The translations under genes and the position numbers were made by a program. This document shows, piece after piece, positions 44,993 to 55,949 of a stretch of 64,000 nucleotides of DNA (position 1 is the first letter of the stretch; each line of letters opens with the position of its first letter). Origin of the DNA: Liquorilactobacillus capillatus DSM 19910 (lineage in GTDB: Bacteria > Bacillota > Bacilli > Lactobacillales > Lactobacillaceae). The stretch spans positions 49,668 to 113,667 of the forward strand of contig NZ_AZEF01000006.1 in the NCBI RefSeq assembly GCF_001434915.1. Direction: 5' to 3'. The notes below the pieces were generated by a model, which saw only the letters and a list, made by a program, of their open reading frames with translations, made no database searches and was not told the origin of the DNA.

Positions 44993-45931
44993 ATGGAATT
45001 AGAATTTTTAGGAACAGGTGCTGGATCTCCAGCCAAGACACGCAATGTAACAGGAATTGCATTAAAACTACTCGAAGAGATTAATGAGATTTGGCTCTTC
45101 GATGTTGGTGAGGGAACACAGCATCAAATTTTACGGACAACAATTCGTCCACGTAAAATAAGACGTATTTTTATTACACATTTGCACGGAGACCATATTT
45201 TTGGGTTGCCAGGCTTTTTGAGCAGCCGTTCTTTTCAGGGAGCACAGAAAAATGAACCTTTAACGATTTATGGGCCAAAGGGTCTCCAAGACTTTGTGCA
45301 AGCAAGCCTGCGGGTATCACAAACTAAATTATCGTATCGAATTAATTTTGTCGTACTTAATAGTGAAGAGACTATTTTTGAGGATGATCATTTTCGTGTT
45401 GTTACTAAATATCTTGATCATCGAATTGAATGCTTTGGGTTTCGGGTTGAAGAAAAAGATTATCCTGGTGAATTGATGGTCGACAAGTTGCGTGCAGAAC
45501 ATGTTCCGGCTGGTCCCCTATATGGGCAATTGAAGGCGGGACAAACTGTAACACTCGCTGATGGTCGGATCATCAGAGGCCAGGATTATTTAGGAGCGCC
45601 CAAAAAGGGACGTACGATTGCTATTTTAGGTGATACGCGACAGACTGCTAATATTGCTTTATTAGCACAAAATGCGGATGTTTTAGTACATGAGAGTACT
45701 TTTGCTAAGAATGAGGAACAACTTGCACATAACTACTATCATTCAACCTGTGTCCAAGCAGCTAAGGTTGCTAAGAAAGCAAAAGTAAAAAAACTTATTT
45801 TAACCCATATTTCAGCGCGTTATGTTGGTAAAAAGGCAAACATGCTTCAAAAAGATGCGCAAAAGGTATTTAAGAATACTAAACTAGCAAATGATTTTGA
45901 TGTTTTTAAAGTTCCCTTTTCAAAAAGATAG
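44993..45931 (+). CDS. rnz: Ribonuclease Z
   Basis: A 312-residue metallo-beta-lactamase fold endonuclease that trims tRNA 3' ends. The start [19 protein letters not shown] is typical; the zinc motif is [13 protein letters not shown] near residues 61-73, and later His residues are in VHESTF and LTHISARY. The start codon is directly preceded by AGAGG with no spacer, so the ribosome binding site looks poorly placed, yet the conserved start and an upstream in-frame stop fix it here. First gene of the rnz-SDR-lapA-recJ-apt run. Confidence 0.96.
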   Translation: MELEFLGTGAGSPAKTRNVTGIALKLLEEINEIWLFDVGEGTQHQILRTTIRPRKIRRIFITHLHGDHIFGLPGFLSSRSFQGAQKNEPLTIYGPKGLQDFVQASLRVSQTKLSYRINFVVLNSEETIFEDDHFRVVTKYLDHRIECFGFRVEEKDYPGELMVDKLRAEHVPAGPLYGQLKAGQTVTLADGRIIRGQDYLGAPKKGRTIAILGDTRQTANIALLAQNADVLVHESTFAKNEEQLAHNYYHSTCVQAAKVAKKAKVKKLILTHISARYVGKKANMLQKDAQKVFKNTKLANDFDVFKVPFSKR

Positions 45932-45944
45932 GAGATTAGATTAA

Positions 45945-46754
45945 ATGCAAAATTACCGCTACTTAAAGGACCTGCGTAACCGAGTTGCATTAGTGACCGG
46001 GGCATCCTCAGGCTTAGGAGAACAGATTGCTTATCAACTAGCCCAAAGAGGAGCTATCGTAGTTGTCTGTGCACGGCGGTTGGATAAGCTGATAACTGTT
46101 AGCCGGCGGTGTCAAGAGCTGTCAGGCAGGCTTTCACTGCCAATCAAGCTAGATGTTGCACAACCCGAACAGGTTGAACGAGTGGTTAATAAAGTTGAAG
46201 ATAAATTGGGCCCACTTGATGTTTTAGTGAATGATGCCGGCTTTGGTTTAATGGAAGAAGTATTGGATTTTGACATGGCAATCGCTGAAAAGATGTTTAG
46301 AGTAAATGTCCTTGGTTTGATGTATCTAACTAAGTATGCAGCGTTAAAGATGGCGAAACGAAAACGCGGTGCGATTATCAATGTGGCATCTGTGGCTGGA
46401 AAGATAGCAACACCCAAAGCAGCTATTTATTCAGCTACTAAGGCAGCTGTTTTAGGTTATTCAAACGCATTGCGGTTAGAATTGAAGACTTTAGGGATTA
46501 GTGTTCTGACAGTTAATCCTGGACCAATTAAGACCGACTTTTTTAACATTGCAGATAAGAGTGGTCATTATCTAGAAAATGTTGGTTTATTTGTACTGGA
46601 TCCTGAAAAGACAGCTCAAAAGATTGTCAAAGCAATTGGCACAAACCGGCGAGAATTGAATTTACCGTATGTTTTTCAAATTATGTATCACTGTTATCAA
46701 GTCTGCCCGTGGGCGGGAGATTATTTGGCTGGAAATATATTTAACAAAAAGTAA
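45945..46754 (+). CDS. Short-chain dehydrogenase/reductase
   Basis: A 269-residue classical SDR. The cofactor loop is VTGASSGLGEQIA near residues 17-29, with a following basic CARRLDKL suggesting NADP, then NDAGFG (the usual NNAG has Asn to Asp at position two), INVASVAG, and the catalytic YSATKAAVLGYSNALRLEL. The substrate is unknown. Ribosome binding site AGGAG precedes the ATG. It lies 13 bases after rnz, a pairing common in lactobacilli. Confidence 0.9.
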   Translation: MQNYRYLKDLRNRVALVTGASSGLGEQIAYQLAQRGAIVVVCARRLDKLITVSRRCQELSGRLSLPIKLDVAQPEQVERVVNKVEDKLGPLDVLVNDAGFGLMEEVLDFDMAIAEKMFRVNVLGLMYLTKYAALKMAKRKRGAIINVASVAGKIATPKAAIYSATKAAVLGYSNALRLELKTLGISVLTVNPGPIKTDFFNIADKSGHYLENVGLFVLDPEKTAQKIVKAIGTNRRELNLPYVFQIMYHCYQVCPWAGDYLAGNIFNKK

Positions 46755-46768
46755 GAGGAGTGAAAGTC

Positions 46769-47122
46769 ATGAAAAATCAAGGACGTCTTATCGCAGCCTT
46801 AGTTGTTACACTACTAATCGTTATTTTCGCATTGCTTAACACACAAGCAGTTGAGATTAGTCTAGGTTTTTGGAAGTTTAGCCTACCCTTAGTTTTAGTG
46901 CTGATTGTCTCTGTTTTGTTAGGGGTGTTGATCGCATTTTTAATGGCAACAGTTACAACCTTACGGTTAAAGTCAGAACTTAAAGAAAGCCGTCAAAGGA
47001 CCGCTGATATCAAGGATGAGGAAAGAAAACGGTATGAGAAACAGCTAGCTGAGGTAACAGCAAAGTACCAACGTCGAATGAATAAACGCAGTGTAAAGGG
47101 ATCGTCAACAGAACTTAAGTAG
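46769..47122 (+). CDS. lapA: LapA-domain (DUF1049) membrane protein
   Basis: A 117-residue protein with two transmembrane helices (about residues 6-25 and 36-60) and a charged cytoplasmic coiled-coil tail. The block ALLNTQAVEISLGFWKFSLPLVLVL is the lipopolysaccharide assembly protein A domain pattern. In Gram-positives the role is unknown. ATG 46769 is behind GAGGAG; the GTG at 46760 is inside the site. recJ follows 11 bases later. Confidence 0.88.
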   Translation: MKNQGRLIAALVVTLLIVIFALLNTQAVEISLGFWKFSLPLVLVLIVSVLLGVLIAFLMATVTTLRLKSELKESRQRTADIKDEERKRYEKQLAEVTAKYQRRMNKRSVKGSSTELK

Positions 47123-47133
47123 GAGTTGGTTTT

Positions 47134-49449
47134 TTGTTTGGAGCGCGGTGTACTTGGAATTTTGCTCCCATTGAGCACCAAGATAAAGTGACAGAAATAG
47201 CACAAGAATTAAATTTAAAACCGTTAGTCATTCAGTTATTAATAAATAGAGGTTTTGAAACAGTTGAACAGATTAAAAAGTTTTTAAACCCAAGCGACGC
47301 TGATTTAAATGATCCTTTTCTTATGCATGATATGCAAAAAGCTGTAGAAAAGATTCAGGCAGCTATTGTTGCTGAGAAGAAGATTGTTGTATATGGGGAT
47401 TATGATGCAGACGGCATTACCAGTACAACGCTGATGTATGAGACGCTAGAGCAGCTAGGGGCTGAGGTAGAATATTATATTCCGGATCGTTTTAAAGACG
47501 GCTACGGCCCAAATAAGGATGCATATCAACGGCTGATAGATGGTGGAGCTGAATTAATCGTGACTGTTGATAATGGTGTTTCGGGAATTGAAGCAATTCA
47601 GTATGCGAATGAACGTCATGTTGATGTTATCATTACAGATCACCATGAATTACCGCAGAAATTACCTGCTGCTTACGCTATTGTTCATCCACGGTATCCA
47701 GGACAAGACTATCCTTTTGGCGAGTTAGCAGGCGTTGGCGTTGCTTTTAAATTAGCCTGTGCGTTGCTTGATGAGGTTCCACAAGAAATGCTGGATTTAG
47801 TCGCAATTGGAACTGTTGCCGATTTAGTTCCTCTTGTGTCCGAAAATAGAGCATTAGTTACTTTCGGTTTGAAAATGCTGCAAAATACGCAGCGCCCGGG
47901 ACTGATAGCTTTATATCAGGTCGCGGGCTTGACCCAATCGTTAATTAATGAAGAAAATATTGGTTTTGGAATAGCTCCGCGATTAAATTCATTGGGAAGA
48001 TTAAAAACGGGTTCTATTGGAGTTAAGTTGTTAACAACATTGGATGAAGAGAAAGCACAAAAAATAGCGCAAGAAGTGCAGCAGTTAAATCAAAAAAGGC
48101 AGCAGTTGGTTGAAGAAACTACGGTAGCGGCTCTCACGGAGTTGGAGAGTAGAAGAAACAATCACCTAGTTAATTTAGTTTGCCATAAGGGATGGCACGA
48201 AGGTGTACTGGGAATTGTTGCTAGTCGTTTAGTTGAAAAAACAGGCCGGCCGTCAATTGTTTTAAGTGCTTTTGATAATAATGCTAAGGGTTCAGGGAGA
48301 TCGGTGGTAGCTTTTCAACTTTTTGATGCTTTAGATGGTCATCGTGACTTGATGGAAAGCTTCGGTGGACATCACATGGCTTGCGGTTTGACTGTTAAGC
48401 TGGCTAAGTTGGACGAATTGCAAAGCATACTTGACCAAGAAGCTAAAAAACAGAAACTGGATACTATTATTAAACCATCTTTAAAGGTTGATGCTAAATT
48501 ATCATTTAATGAACTTGATACAGAATTGCTTACGGATTTAAAGAAGCTTGCACCTTATGGTAATGGTAATTCAAAACCAGTTTTTGCTTTTTCTGATTAT
48601 AAGGTCTATGGTGCGAAATTGATTGGTCAAAAGAAAAATCATCTAAAAATATCTCTTGGTATAAAGGGTAAAAAAATTGATGCACTTGCCTTTTCGATTG
48701 GTGAGAAAGGTAATGCAATTGTCGCAGACAGTGGTCCTTTAAAATTTGTAGGTCAGCTGGGGCAGAATGTGTGGCAAAATAAAGTTAGACCGCAAATTAT
48801 TATTTCAGATTTACTGTATCAGGGACTAGCAGTAATCGATCAGCGGGCAAAAAAATTAAACCAATCAATGTTTACTACTAAGGGGACGTATGTTTTCTTT
48901 AATGAAAAATTGTACTACCAGGTAAAAGATTATTTACCTGCATCGGCTGGGATAATAATTGGTATGAATACCCCGTTGGGTAACTTGAAAACAGAAAATC
49001 TAATTTTTGTTGATTGTCCACCGTCATTGGAAGTATTTGTGGCCGTTTTAAGGAAAGTACCGGTTGCGCTAGCAACACTGATCCTGTATCCCTATCATCC
49101 TGTTTATGCAGATGGGATGCCAACAAGAAGTGATTTTGCAAAAACTTATCGCTTTGTAATGACGCATCCCAAAATTGATATCAGAAATAAACTACCACAG
49201 TTAGCTGAATACCTTGCAGTAAAAAAAGAGTTGCTGATTTTCATGTTACAGGTGTTTTTTGAAGTCGGATTTGTTAGAATGGATAATGGATTAATGACGG
49301 GATGCAGCAGTAACCAGGTTGTTGATTTAAAAGAGGCACCCAGTTATCACTCTAGGCAGCAGTTAATGGAGGCTGAAAAGCTTCTTATAACAAGTAAAAC
49401 CGATGAGCTGAAACATTGGGTTCTCCAGCATATAATAGTTGAAAACTAA
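47134..49449 (+). CDS. recJ: Single-stranded-DNA-specific exonuclease RecJ
   Basis: A 771-residue DHH-family 5'-3' exonuclease. The metal-binding motifs are [13 protein letters not shown] near residues 89-101 and ITDHHELP near 167-174, with motif LNSLGRL near 285 and a DHHA1-like GSGRSV near 386. An OB-fold and a long C-terminal extension (about 570-771) follow, as in Firmicute RecJ. TTG is the start, 8 bases after TAGGAG; no better start is seen. apt follows after 13 bases, a widespread recJ-apt pair. Confidence 0.95.
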   Translation: MFGARCTWNFAPIEHQDKVTEIAQELNLKPLVIQLLINRGFETVEQIKKFLNPSDADLNDPFLMHDMQKAVEKIQAAIVAEKKIVVYGDYDADGITSTTLMYETLEQLGAEVEYYIPDRFKDGYGPNKDAYQRLIDGGAELIVTVDNGVSGIEAIQYANERHVDVIITDHHELPQKLPAAYAIVHPRYPGQDYPFGELAGVGVAFKLACALLDEVPQEMLDLVAIGTVADLVPLVSENRALVTFGLKMLQNTQRPGLIALYQVAGLTQSLINEENIGFGIAPRLNSLGRLKTGSIGVKLLTTLDEEKAQKIAQEVQQLNQKRQQLVEETTVAALTELESRRNNHLVNLVCHKGWHEGVLGIVASRLVEKTGRPSIVLSAFDNNAKGSGRSVVAFQLFDALDGHRDLMESFGGHHMACGLTVKLAKLDELQSILDQEAKKQKLDTIIKPSLKVDAKLSFNELDTELLTDLKKLAPYGNGNSKPVFAFSDYKVYGAKLIGQKKNHLKISLGIKGKKIDALAFSIGEKGNAIVADSGPLKFVGQLGQNVWQNKVRPQIIISDLLYQGLAVIDQRAKKLNQSMFTTKGTYVFFNEKLYYQVKDYLPASAGIIIGMNTPLGNLKTENLIFVDCPPSLEVFVAVLRKVPVALATLILYPYHPVYADGMPTRSDFAKTYRFVMTHPKIDIRNKLPQLAEYLAVKKELLIFMLQVFFEVGFVRMDNGLMTGCSSNQVVDLKEAPSYHSRQQLMEAEKLLITSKTDELKHWVLQHIIVEN

Positions 49450-49462
49450 AGGAGCGTTCTTA

Positions 49463-49981
49463 ATGGCATTAGATTTAACGAAGTATGTGGCTAGTATACC
49501 TGATTATCCTGAAAAAGGAATTGTTTTTCGGGATATCTCTCCACTGATGGCTGATGGTGAAGCTTACAAGCAGGCAACAGCACAGATTGTTCAGTTTGCG
49601 CGTGATAAGGATGTTCAGATGATAGTTGGTCCTGAAGCACGAGGATTTATTGTTGGGTGTCCAGTAGCATATGAACTGGGTGTAGGTTTTGCACCAGCGC
49701 GTAAAAAAGGAAAATTACCTCGTGAGACAGTCAAAGCAACCTATAACTTGGAATACGGAATATCAGAACTTTACATGCATAAAGATGCTGTTAAACCTGG
49801 TCAGCATGTTTTAGTAACCGATGACCTGCTTGCAACGGGAGGGACAATTGGAGCTACGATTGACCTTGTTGAACAGTTAGGTGGTATTGTGGTAGGCTGC
49901 GCATTTATTATTGAACTTGATGCTTTAAAAGGACATGAAAAAATAAGAAACTATGATGTGCTGACCTTGATGCATTATTAA
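49463..49981 (+). CDS. apt: Adenine phosphoribosyltransferase
   Basis: A 172-residue purine salvage enzyme that makes AMP from adenine and PRPP. The PRPP loop [14 protein letters not shown] is near residues 118-131; [21 protein letters not shown] near 63-83 is typical. AAAGGAG lies before ATG 49463; the recJ stop is just upstream. It is the last gene of the run and a terminator follows. Confidence 0.97.
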   Translation: MALDLTKYVASIPDYPEKGIVFRDISPLMADGEAYKQATAQIVQFARDKDVQMIVGPEARGFIVGCPVAYELGVGFAPARKKGKLPRETVKATYNLEYGISELYMHKDAVKPGQHVLVTDDLLATGGTIGATIDLVEQLGGIVVGCAFIIELDALKGHEKIRNYDVLTLMHY

Positions 49982-50066
49982 TTGGAATAATTGCCAGCTT
50001 GAAATATTAATTATAAAGGCAACACTTAAAATATATTGCTACGTATAAGCTCATGTTAAAGTAAGG

Positions 50067-50098
50067 GGGTAAGTCAAACAAATTGGCTTATCCTTTTA
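50067..50098 (+). terminator. Terminator after apt
   Basis: GGGTAAGTC (50067-50075) pairs with GGCTTATCC (50085-50093) including two G-U pairs, then TTTTATT. Confidence 0.82.
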
Positions 50099-50180
50099 TT
50101 ATTTAAAAAGGCTATTTTTACGTAAGTTATTGTACTTTTAAGTTAATAAAGAACTTAACCGCAGAAAGGGGTATAAAGTT

Positions 50181-50846
50181 ATGGTGAAACAAAACTTTGC
50201 AATCATTGGATTAGGTAGGTTTGGCGGAAGTATTTGTCAGACATTGATTTCCGCGGGCGCTGAAGTTTTGGTGATTGATAAAGATGAAGCGCGGATCAAT
50301 GATTATAAAAATATTGCGACACAGGCTGTTATTGCGGATGCGCAAGATGAGGACGCACTAAAAGCGCTTGGGATCCGTAATTTTGATCACGTCGTGATTG
50401 CAATTGGCGAAGATATCCAAGCGAGTATTTTAGTGACATTGATGGTGAAGGAACTGGGTGTAAAATATGTTACAGCTAAAGCACAAAATGAGTACCATGC
50501 ACGTGTTTTGACCAAGCTGGGGGTGGATAAGGTTGTTCACCCTGAAAGAGATATGGGTGTGCGAATTGGAAAAAACTTAATCTCAAAGAATATGTTGGAT
50601 TACTTGGATCTTTCATCTGACATAAAGGTTGCTGAGATTAGGATCACCAATCAAAAATTTGCTGACAAGTCGCTAGAATCCCTTAATTTTCGTAGTAAAT
50701 ACGCACTGAATGTGATTGCTATCAGACGTAAAAAAAAGGTTGAGATAGCACCACAAGCAGGCATGGCGTTACAGTTGGGCGATAGCTTACTTGTTGTTGG
50801 ACGTAAAAGGGACGTAGAGCATTTTGATGAATTAATGGAGAAATAG
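50181..50846 (+). CDS. ktrA: Potassium uptake regulator of the KtrA/TrkA type (RCK domain)
   Basis: A 221-residue RCK protein: N-terminal Rossmann fold with FAIIGLGRFGGSICQTL at residues 6-22 and the acidic VLVIDKDE loop, followed by an RCK_C domain (about 140-221). It gates a Ktr/Trk-type potassium channel by binding ATP/ADP or c-di-AMP. No membrane partner (KtrB/TrkH) is in the window. Ribosome binding site AGAAAGGGG precedes the ATG. It is convergent with the YfhO gene, 8 bases apart. Confidence 0.88.
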   Translation: MVKQNFAIIGLGRFGGSICQTLISAGAEVLVIDKDEARINDYKNIATQAVIADAQDEDALKALGIRNFDHVVIAIGEDIQASILVTLMVKELGVKYVTAKAQNEYHARVLTKLGVDKVVHPERDMGVRIGKNLISKNMLDYLDLSSDIKVAEIRITNQKFADKSLESLNFRSKYALNVIAIRRKKKVEIAPQAGMALQLGDSLLVVGRKRDVEHFDELMEK

Positions 50847-50853
50847 TAAATTA

Positions 50854-53493
50854 TTATTTTTTTCTACGCCGTTTAGGCTTTATCCACCAAGAAACTAAGA
50901 AAGTTCCAAAGAGGCTAACTAATGAAATTAATAGACCAATTCCAAAATAAGGTGGCCAGTAACTTAATTGGATGCGACTTTTTCCATGTGGAAGATCGAA
51001 ACTCAGGAAAGTTCCTTGAATTTTATAAGTTGAAACCTGCCGTCCATTGATTTTTACATGCCAGCCCTTACTATAAGGAATAGTTGTTGCAAAAAGCTGA
51101 TGGGGTCTAGTGACATTAACCTTAGCAGTTAATGAACGCTGTGAGTGCTGTGTAAAGCTGACTGGTTGTTGCTTTATGCGGCGGATCTGTTGTTTAGCTA
51201 ATTTATTATTTAGTTGATATAGGACAAAATTATTCAACCATAATAATTGTTTCTTAAACTTAGCAGTTAAGATGACTTCAGTTCCTTTAGAATGGTTAGC
51301 AATATTTACGATCGTTGCATGTCTGAAAGTATTGTATTGATTAAGTTGACGGTTGTTAAGAAAGAAACTAACGTTATCCGAATCTAATGATGGACCAAGT
51401 GTCAGGTAATAAGAGTTATTAGTCTTGGGAGTAAATTTAAAAACAACTTGAGCCTCTTTTGAAAGATCATTCCGCCGCAGTGTTGCATCTGTAAGATTGA
51501 CCTGCTGGTTGACATTTTGAAAGATAACTTCGTTGAAATCAACCGCTTGGAAATACCGGGTATTTTCTGTGGCCCCAACAGCAGCTGACAACCACTGTGT
51601 CTGATAATTAATAGGATTATCTGAAAAGTCTTTCAATGTCTTGAGCTTCCGATTAGCAACGTAACCCAAGCCTAGGGCGTTGGAATTACGGTAAGTTTGA
51701 GTTAATACATTGCTGGTAACAGAACGATAGGTCCTCAAATCTGGTTTTTCTGTTAGAGGTGTAAGTGGTTGCCTAGAGGTGATCTCTCCTGCACCCTTAG
51801 CTGTAATAAAGTATTTCATCCCTAAGAGAGCATCAGAAACAATCGTTCCATTAGAGTAAGTAACGTAATTATCACCATCAGGATTACCCATCATACCGTA
51901 AAAATCAGGGATAGATTTTTCAAGGGCAGAACTAAAATAAGATCCACTATTCAAACCATTGGCTAAACCATCATTTTTAGTTCGACTGTATACTTGGCCT
52001 GTGCGATATAAAGAAGAATCTAGTGTCTTGAGTTCGCGGCTATTTTTAGCCAGTGCAGTAGCGGGCTGGCTATAATCCAACTGCGTTAAATAACTGAGGT
52101 TATTTAATGAATAAACGGCATTAGTGCCTAATTCAGCGATGGAAACTAATAAAAGTAGACTGGCAGCGAGTTTGAGGTGTTTAGGATATGAATATGCAAA
52201 AATTCCGAGAATAATAGTTATAAAAAGTGCGAAAATAACTGTTAGGAAAAGTGTTTCTTTTGAAAGAAAAGTAAATTTTTTAATGTTGATTAAAACGTAA
52301 CAGAGTAGACTGCCGTACAAGACGGCTGCTACGGCTAGCTTGCCAATCGAAGGCAGTGGCATCTTTTTAAATGAGCGGGCAGCAAGAAAAAGCATCCAAA
52401 AACTGACAATAAAAGAAAAACGATATGGGTACCAAACAGGAAACTGAAAACCATGCCAAAATAGGTCAAGCGGTTCAAAACAGAGTGAGAAGAAAAGGAA
52501 AACTGTTAGGATCATACTTGCCAAACGTTCTTTTAGTTTAAAATGATTATTTAGAAAGTAGAGTAAAAAACCTATTAGTGCTAAAGAGCCAATAAAAAGA
52601 TTAGGATAGCCTGAAGGCATTTGTTCAAAGTTAAATGAGCCAATAACAAATTTGGATAGCATCTTCAACGGCTGATATTCAAATTTAAAGCTGATAGACT
52701 GTTGGGTATATTGACCCTTGCTATCTAGCAATGAGAAGAAGGTTGGGACTAAAATAACCGCGGCAATCCCCACAGCTGCCAGGGAGTGCAAACAAAAATG
52801 CCACAGATTTTTAAGAACATTTTTGAAATTTTGATAGTAGACTGTCTCGTGCCAGCAAAAGAAAAAGACTAGAAAAAGACAGATCATGTAACCCATGTAA
52901 TAATTGTCAATCAGCATTAGTCCAAGTAGCCAAATGTACAAACGGCTTTTTCCGTTAGTCAGCAGTTGAATTAAACCATAGATAATAAGAGGTAAGAAAA
53001 TTGCTGCATCTAGCCAGAGAAGGTTAAGCTGATTGGCGATAAACCACCCCATGAGAGCATAGCTAGTTGAAAAAAGCGGAATTAAAGGGCCACGTTGAAA
53101 CTGAGTCTTTCGTAAAAGGAAGGCAAATGATAGTCCAGCACACCCATATTTCAGCAGTGTGAGAAATAAAACCCCTGCTGTAAGGGCCTTTCCAGGGAAG
53201 AAAAGCAGCAGTAAGTTAAAAGGGCTCATTAAGTAATAGGCCCATTCGCCTAACATTCCCCCTCCTAAGGCCTTTGAAAATGAATAGAAGAAGTTGCTGG
53301 GGTCATGGAGCAGTGTCCTTCTAAAAAAAGCAAAGAAATCAATGTACTGTTGGCCTAAGTCAACTGTTAGTAGACTGCTTTTTCCAAAGGGATACATTTG
53401 GCGAAAAATAAAATACCCCAGCATTATAATCAAAGGCAGCAGAAAGCTAAGTATTAGAGGATAATTCCGTTTTAAAAAACTGGTAGATTTCAT
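50854..53493 (-). CDS. yfhO: YfhO family membrane protein
   Basis: An 879-residue membrane protein: about twelve helices in residues 10-470, then a large extracytoplasmic part (about 470-845) and a last helix (about 850-870) with a basic tail. This matches the YfhO/GT-C-like family. In Bacillus YfhO takes part in glycosylation of lipoteichoic acid with CsbB and GtcA; the same is only inferred here, since no csbB-like gene is in the window. TAGGAG lies before the ATG. The 257 bases up to the PBP gene hold a weak hairpin at 53669-53690 but no clear promoter. Confidence 0.9.
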   Translation of the reverse strand: MKSTSFLKRNYPLILSFLLPLIIMLGYFIFRQMYPFGKSSLLTVDLGQQYIDFFAFFRRTLLHDPSNFFYSFSKALGGGMLGEWAYYLMSPFNLLLLFFPGKALTAGVLFLTLLKYGCAGLSFAFLLRKTQFQRGPLIPLFSTSYALMGWFIANQLNLLWLDAAIFLPLIIYGLIQLLTNGKSRLYIWLLGLMLIDNYYMGYMICLFLVFFFCWHETVYYQNFKNVLKNLWHFCLHSLAAVGIAAVILVPTFFSLLDSKGQYTQQSISFKFEYQPLKMLSKFVIGSFNFEQMPSGYPNLFIGSLALIGFLLYFLNNHFKLKERLASMILTVFLFFSLCFEPLDLFWHGFQFPVWYPYRFSFIVSFWMLFLAARSFKKMPLPSIGKLAVAAVLYGSLLCYVLINIKKFTFLSKETLFLTVIFALFITIILGIFAYSYPKHLKLAASLLLLVSIAELGTNAVYSLNNLSYLTQLDYSQPATALAKNSRELKTLDSSLYRTGQVYSRTKNDGLANGLNSGSYFSSALEKSIPDFYGMMGNPDGDNYVTYSNGTIVSDALLGMKYFITAKGAGEITSRQPLTPLTEKPDLRTYRSVTSNVLTQTYRNSNALGLGYVANRKLKTLKDFSDNPINYQTQWLSAAVGATENTRYFQAVDFNEVIFQNVNQQVNLTDATLRRNDLSKEAQVVFKFTPKTNNSYYLTLGPSLDSDNVSFFLNNRQLNQYNTFRHATIVNIANHSKGTEVILTAKFKKQLLWLNNFVLYQLNNKLAKQQIRRIKQQPVSFTQHSQRSLTAKVNVTRPHQLFATTIPYSKGWHVKINGRQVSTYKIQGTFLSFDLPHGKSRIQLSYWPPYFGIGLLISLVSLFGTFLVSWWIKPKRRRKK

Positions 53494-53749
53494 TGTATAG
53501 ATAACTCCTAAGTAAAAGTATTTTAAGCCTTGATTGATTTAATCTAGTTTAATACAAATGCTATTTAAAGTTTAGCATAAGGACATAAGTTTTATTAAAT
53601 TTTACATGTTAGTTATTCAATTTATAGTTGTTTATGGTAGGATATAACTTGAGCTATGATAAGCTGCTTTTAATCTTAAAGGGATTAAAAAAGACACGAG
53701 TATTTTAGAGTCATTTATGAATTTATAGTTATAGTAAGGGGAACGGATA

Positions 53750-55813
53750 GTGAAGTTTTTAAGGAAAGTATCTAAAAAAAATAAACAGGGTAAGTCGCAA
53801 ATTCCCTTCCGGTTGAATTTTCTTTTTTTTATTGTTTTTCTTCTCTTTGCAGCACTGATTGCACAGCTTGCTTATTTGCAGATAATCAATGGAACAAGAT
53901 TCCAATCAGAGGTCAGCAGTACGGATACTAAAACGGAAACAAAGAATGTTCAGCGTGGAATGATTTATGACACCACAGGGAAGGTATTGGTCGCTAATAA
54001 CGCTTCACGAGCTATTACATATACCAAACCCTTGAGTGTGTCTGCCTTACAGATGTATAACATTGCAAATGATCTAGTTAAGTATACTAATATCGAAATC
54101 AATACCTTAACTGCTTCGAATAAAGCAGATTATTATCTGGCTGTACCGCAGCATCTAAAGGATGTTCAAAAACGAATTCCTAACTATAAGAAATTAAGTG
54201 ATAGTGAACTGTACCGTACTTCAGTCGAATATGTAAAGAAACATAAACTAGTTAAAGAAATGACTCAGAAAGAGAAAGAAGCAGCGCTTGTTTACTCGAA
54301 AATGAATGGAGCGTATTCTTTATCAACAGTTTATATTAAGTATAGTGGTGTCACTGATACTGAGATGTCACGGGTGGGAGAAAACTTAGCAGCAATGCCG
54401 GGGATCAAAGTTGGAACTAGCTGGTCACGTAACTATCCTAACGGTGAAGCAGTTAAAAGTGTTATTGGAACTGTGACGAGTGAAAAGCAAGGACTGCCAA
54501 GTGATCAGATTAATAGTCTATTAGCACAAGGATATTCACGAGATGACAGCGTTGGTTCCAGTTATATTGAATCGCAGTACGAAAATATCTTGAAGGGAAC
54601 CAAGTCAGTCACGACTCTGGAAACCCAGAATAACAAAATTACCCGTGAAGTTAAAACATATGGCGGTAAAAAGGGTGACAATGTCGTTTTAACTATTAAT
54701 TCGGAATTTCAGAAAAAAGTTCAAGATATTATGAAGAGTTCAGTTGAAAGTGTTGGTGGGGGAAACCCATATTTACCAGGTGCTTATGCTGTTGTTATGA
54801 ACCCGAATACAGGTGGAATTTACGCCTTAGCGGGAGTTAGCCGCGATTTAGGAACAGGCAAGGTTTCTGAAAATGCTTTAGGTGCGATCAACCAGTCGTT
54901 TGTTATGGGTTCTGTTGTCAAAGGTGCGACAGTTATGGGTGGTTTAATGTCCGGTGCGATCACACCCAATAATAATGTGATGGTCGATGAACCGATTAAG
55001 TTGCAAGGAACGGCAGCTAAGTCATCGTGGTTTAATAGTTCAGGTGGTAATAATATGTCATTAACGGCTTCGAATGCGTTAATGGTTTCATCTAACTCAT
55101 ATATGATGCAGTTAGCAATGAAGGAAGGCGGCTTTAAGTACAGCTCGGGTGCTGCTTTAAGTATGCCGACCTCGATTTTCAGTAAGCTGCGCGGCTTCTT
55201 TAATCAGTTTGGTTTAGGCGTAAAAACCGGGATTGATATCCCGGGTGAGGCGACAGGGTATGAAGGTCCTGCTAATCAGGCCAACATAGGTAAATCGCTT
55301 GATTTGTCTTTTGGAAACTATGATTCGTATACAACAATCCAACTGGCGCAGTACATTGCAACTGTTGCTAATGGTGGTTATAGACTGCAGCCACATGTTC
55401 TTCAGTCTGTTCATGGAACTAACAAGGATGGAACCTTAGGACAAGCCAAAGCAGAATTCTCACCAAATGTTTTGAATGTTGTAGGTGCCAGCCAAGACCA
55501 ATGGGATGTTGTCAAAACTGGTTTGTGGCGTGTTGTTCATGGTTCCAGTACCTATAGAACGGGTGGGACGATGTCAGGTGTTAAGCCGCAAATTGCTGCC
55601 AAAACCGGGACAGCGCAGACTTTTCACGGTGAAACACCAACTGAAACGCTTAGTGCGGTCTCCTATGCACCTGCTAAAAATCCACAGGTTGTAGTTGCTT
55701 TAGTCTTTCCTGGGATGGCAGACAGCACAACTAGCCATGTTAATACTCAAGCAGTAGCATCTATTTATTCAGCCTTTTGGAAATATGTTAAATCAAGTGA
55801 CGGACTCGAATAA
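53750..55813 (+). CDS. pbpA: Class B penicillin-binding protein (PBP2/PbpA type transpeptidase)
   Basis: A 687-residue protein with one N-terminal helix (about residues 25-47), a dimerisation domain (about 60-310) and a transpeptidase domain (about 330-680). Active-site motifs are SVVK (in GSVVKGAT) near residue 385, SSN (in VSSNSYMMQ) near 445, and KTGTAQ near 620. No PASTA repeats are present. Position before rpmG-yqgN-glpG-yqgQ-glcK is that of pbpA in Bacillus, which supports an elongation-type role. GTG is the start with AAGGGGAACGG upstream. Confidence 0.92.
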   Translation: MKFLRKVSKKNKQGKSQIPFRLNFLFFIVFLLFAALIAQLAYLQIINGTRFQSEVSSTDTKTETKNVQRGMIYDTTGKVLVANNASRAITYTKPLSVSALQMYNIANDLVKYTNIEINTLTASNKADYYLAVPQHLKDVQKRIPNYKKLSDSELYRTSVEYVKKHKLVKEMTQKEKEAALVYSKMNGAYSLSTVYIKYSGVTDTEMSRVGENLAAMPGIKVGTSWSRNYPNGEAVKSVIGTVTSEKQGLPSDQINSLLAQGYSRDDSVGSSYIESQYENILKGTKSVTTLETQNNKITREVKTYGGKKGDNVVLTINSEFQKKVQDIMKSSVESVGGGNPYLPGAYAVVMNPNTGGIYALAGVSRDLGTGKVSENALGAINQSFVMGSVVKGATVMGGLMSGAITPNNNVMVDEPIKLQGTAAKSSWFNSSGGNNMSLTASNALMVSSNSYMMQLAMKEGGFKYSSGAALSMPTSIFSKLRGFFNQFGLGVKTGIDIPGEATGYEGPANQANIGKSLDLSFGNYDSYTTIQLAQYIATVANGGYRLQPHVLQSVHGTNKDGTLGQAKAEFSPNVLNVVGASQDQWDVVKTGLWRVVHGSSTYRTGGTMSGVKPQIAAKTGTAQTFHGETPTETLSAVSYAPAKNPQVVVALVFPGMADSTTSHVNTQAVASIYSAFWKYVKSSDGLE

Positions 55814-55864
55814 AAGATATCAATTAACTGTCAAGGCTTTTTCCTTAACAAATCCGAAAAAAAG

Positions 55865-55894
55865 CTGGCATCATATCGAAAAAAATGATATGAT
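55865..55894 (+). promoter_or_regulatory. Candidate rpmG promoter with overlapping palindrome
   Basis: CTGGCA (55865-55870), 18-base spacer, TATGAT (55889-55894). ATCATATC (55870-55877) and GATATGAT (55887-55894) are perfect complements, so the palindrome covers the -10 and could be an operator. Confidence 0.45.
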
Positions 55895-55949
55895 ATTAAC
55901 GTTAAAGTCTGAGTTGCTTTATTGAATGAGAGTATTGGAGGTTTAAAGA

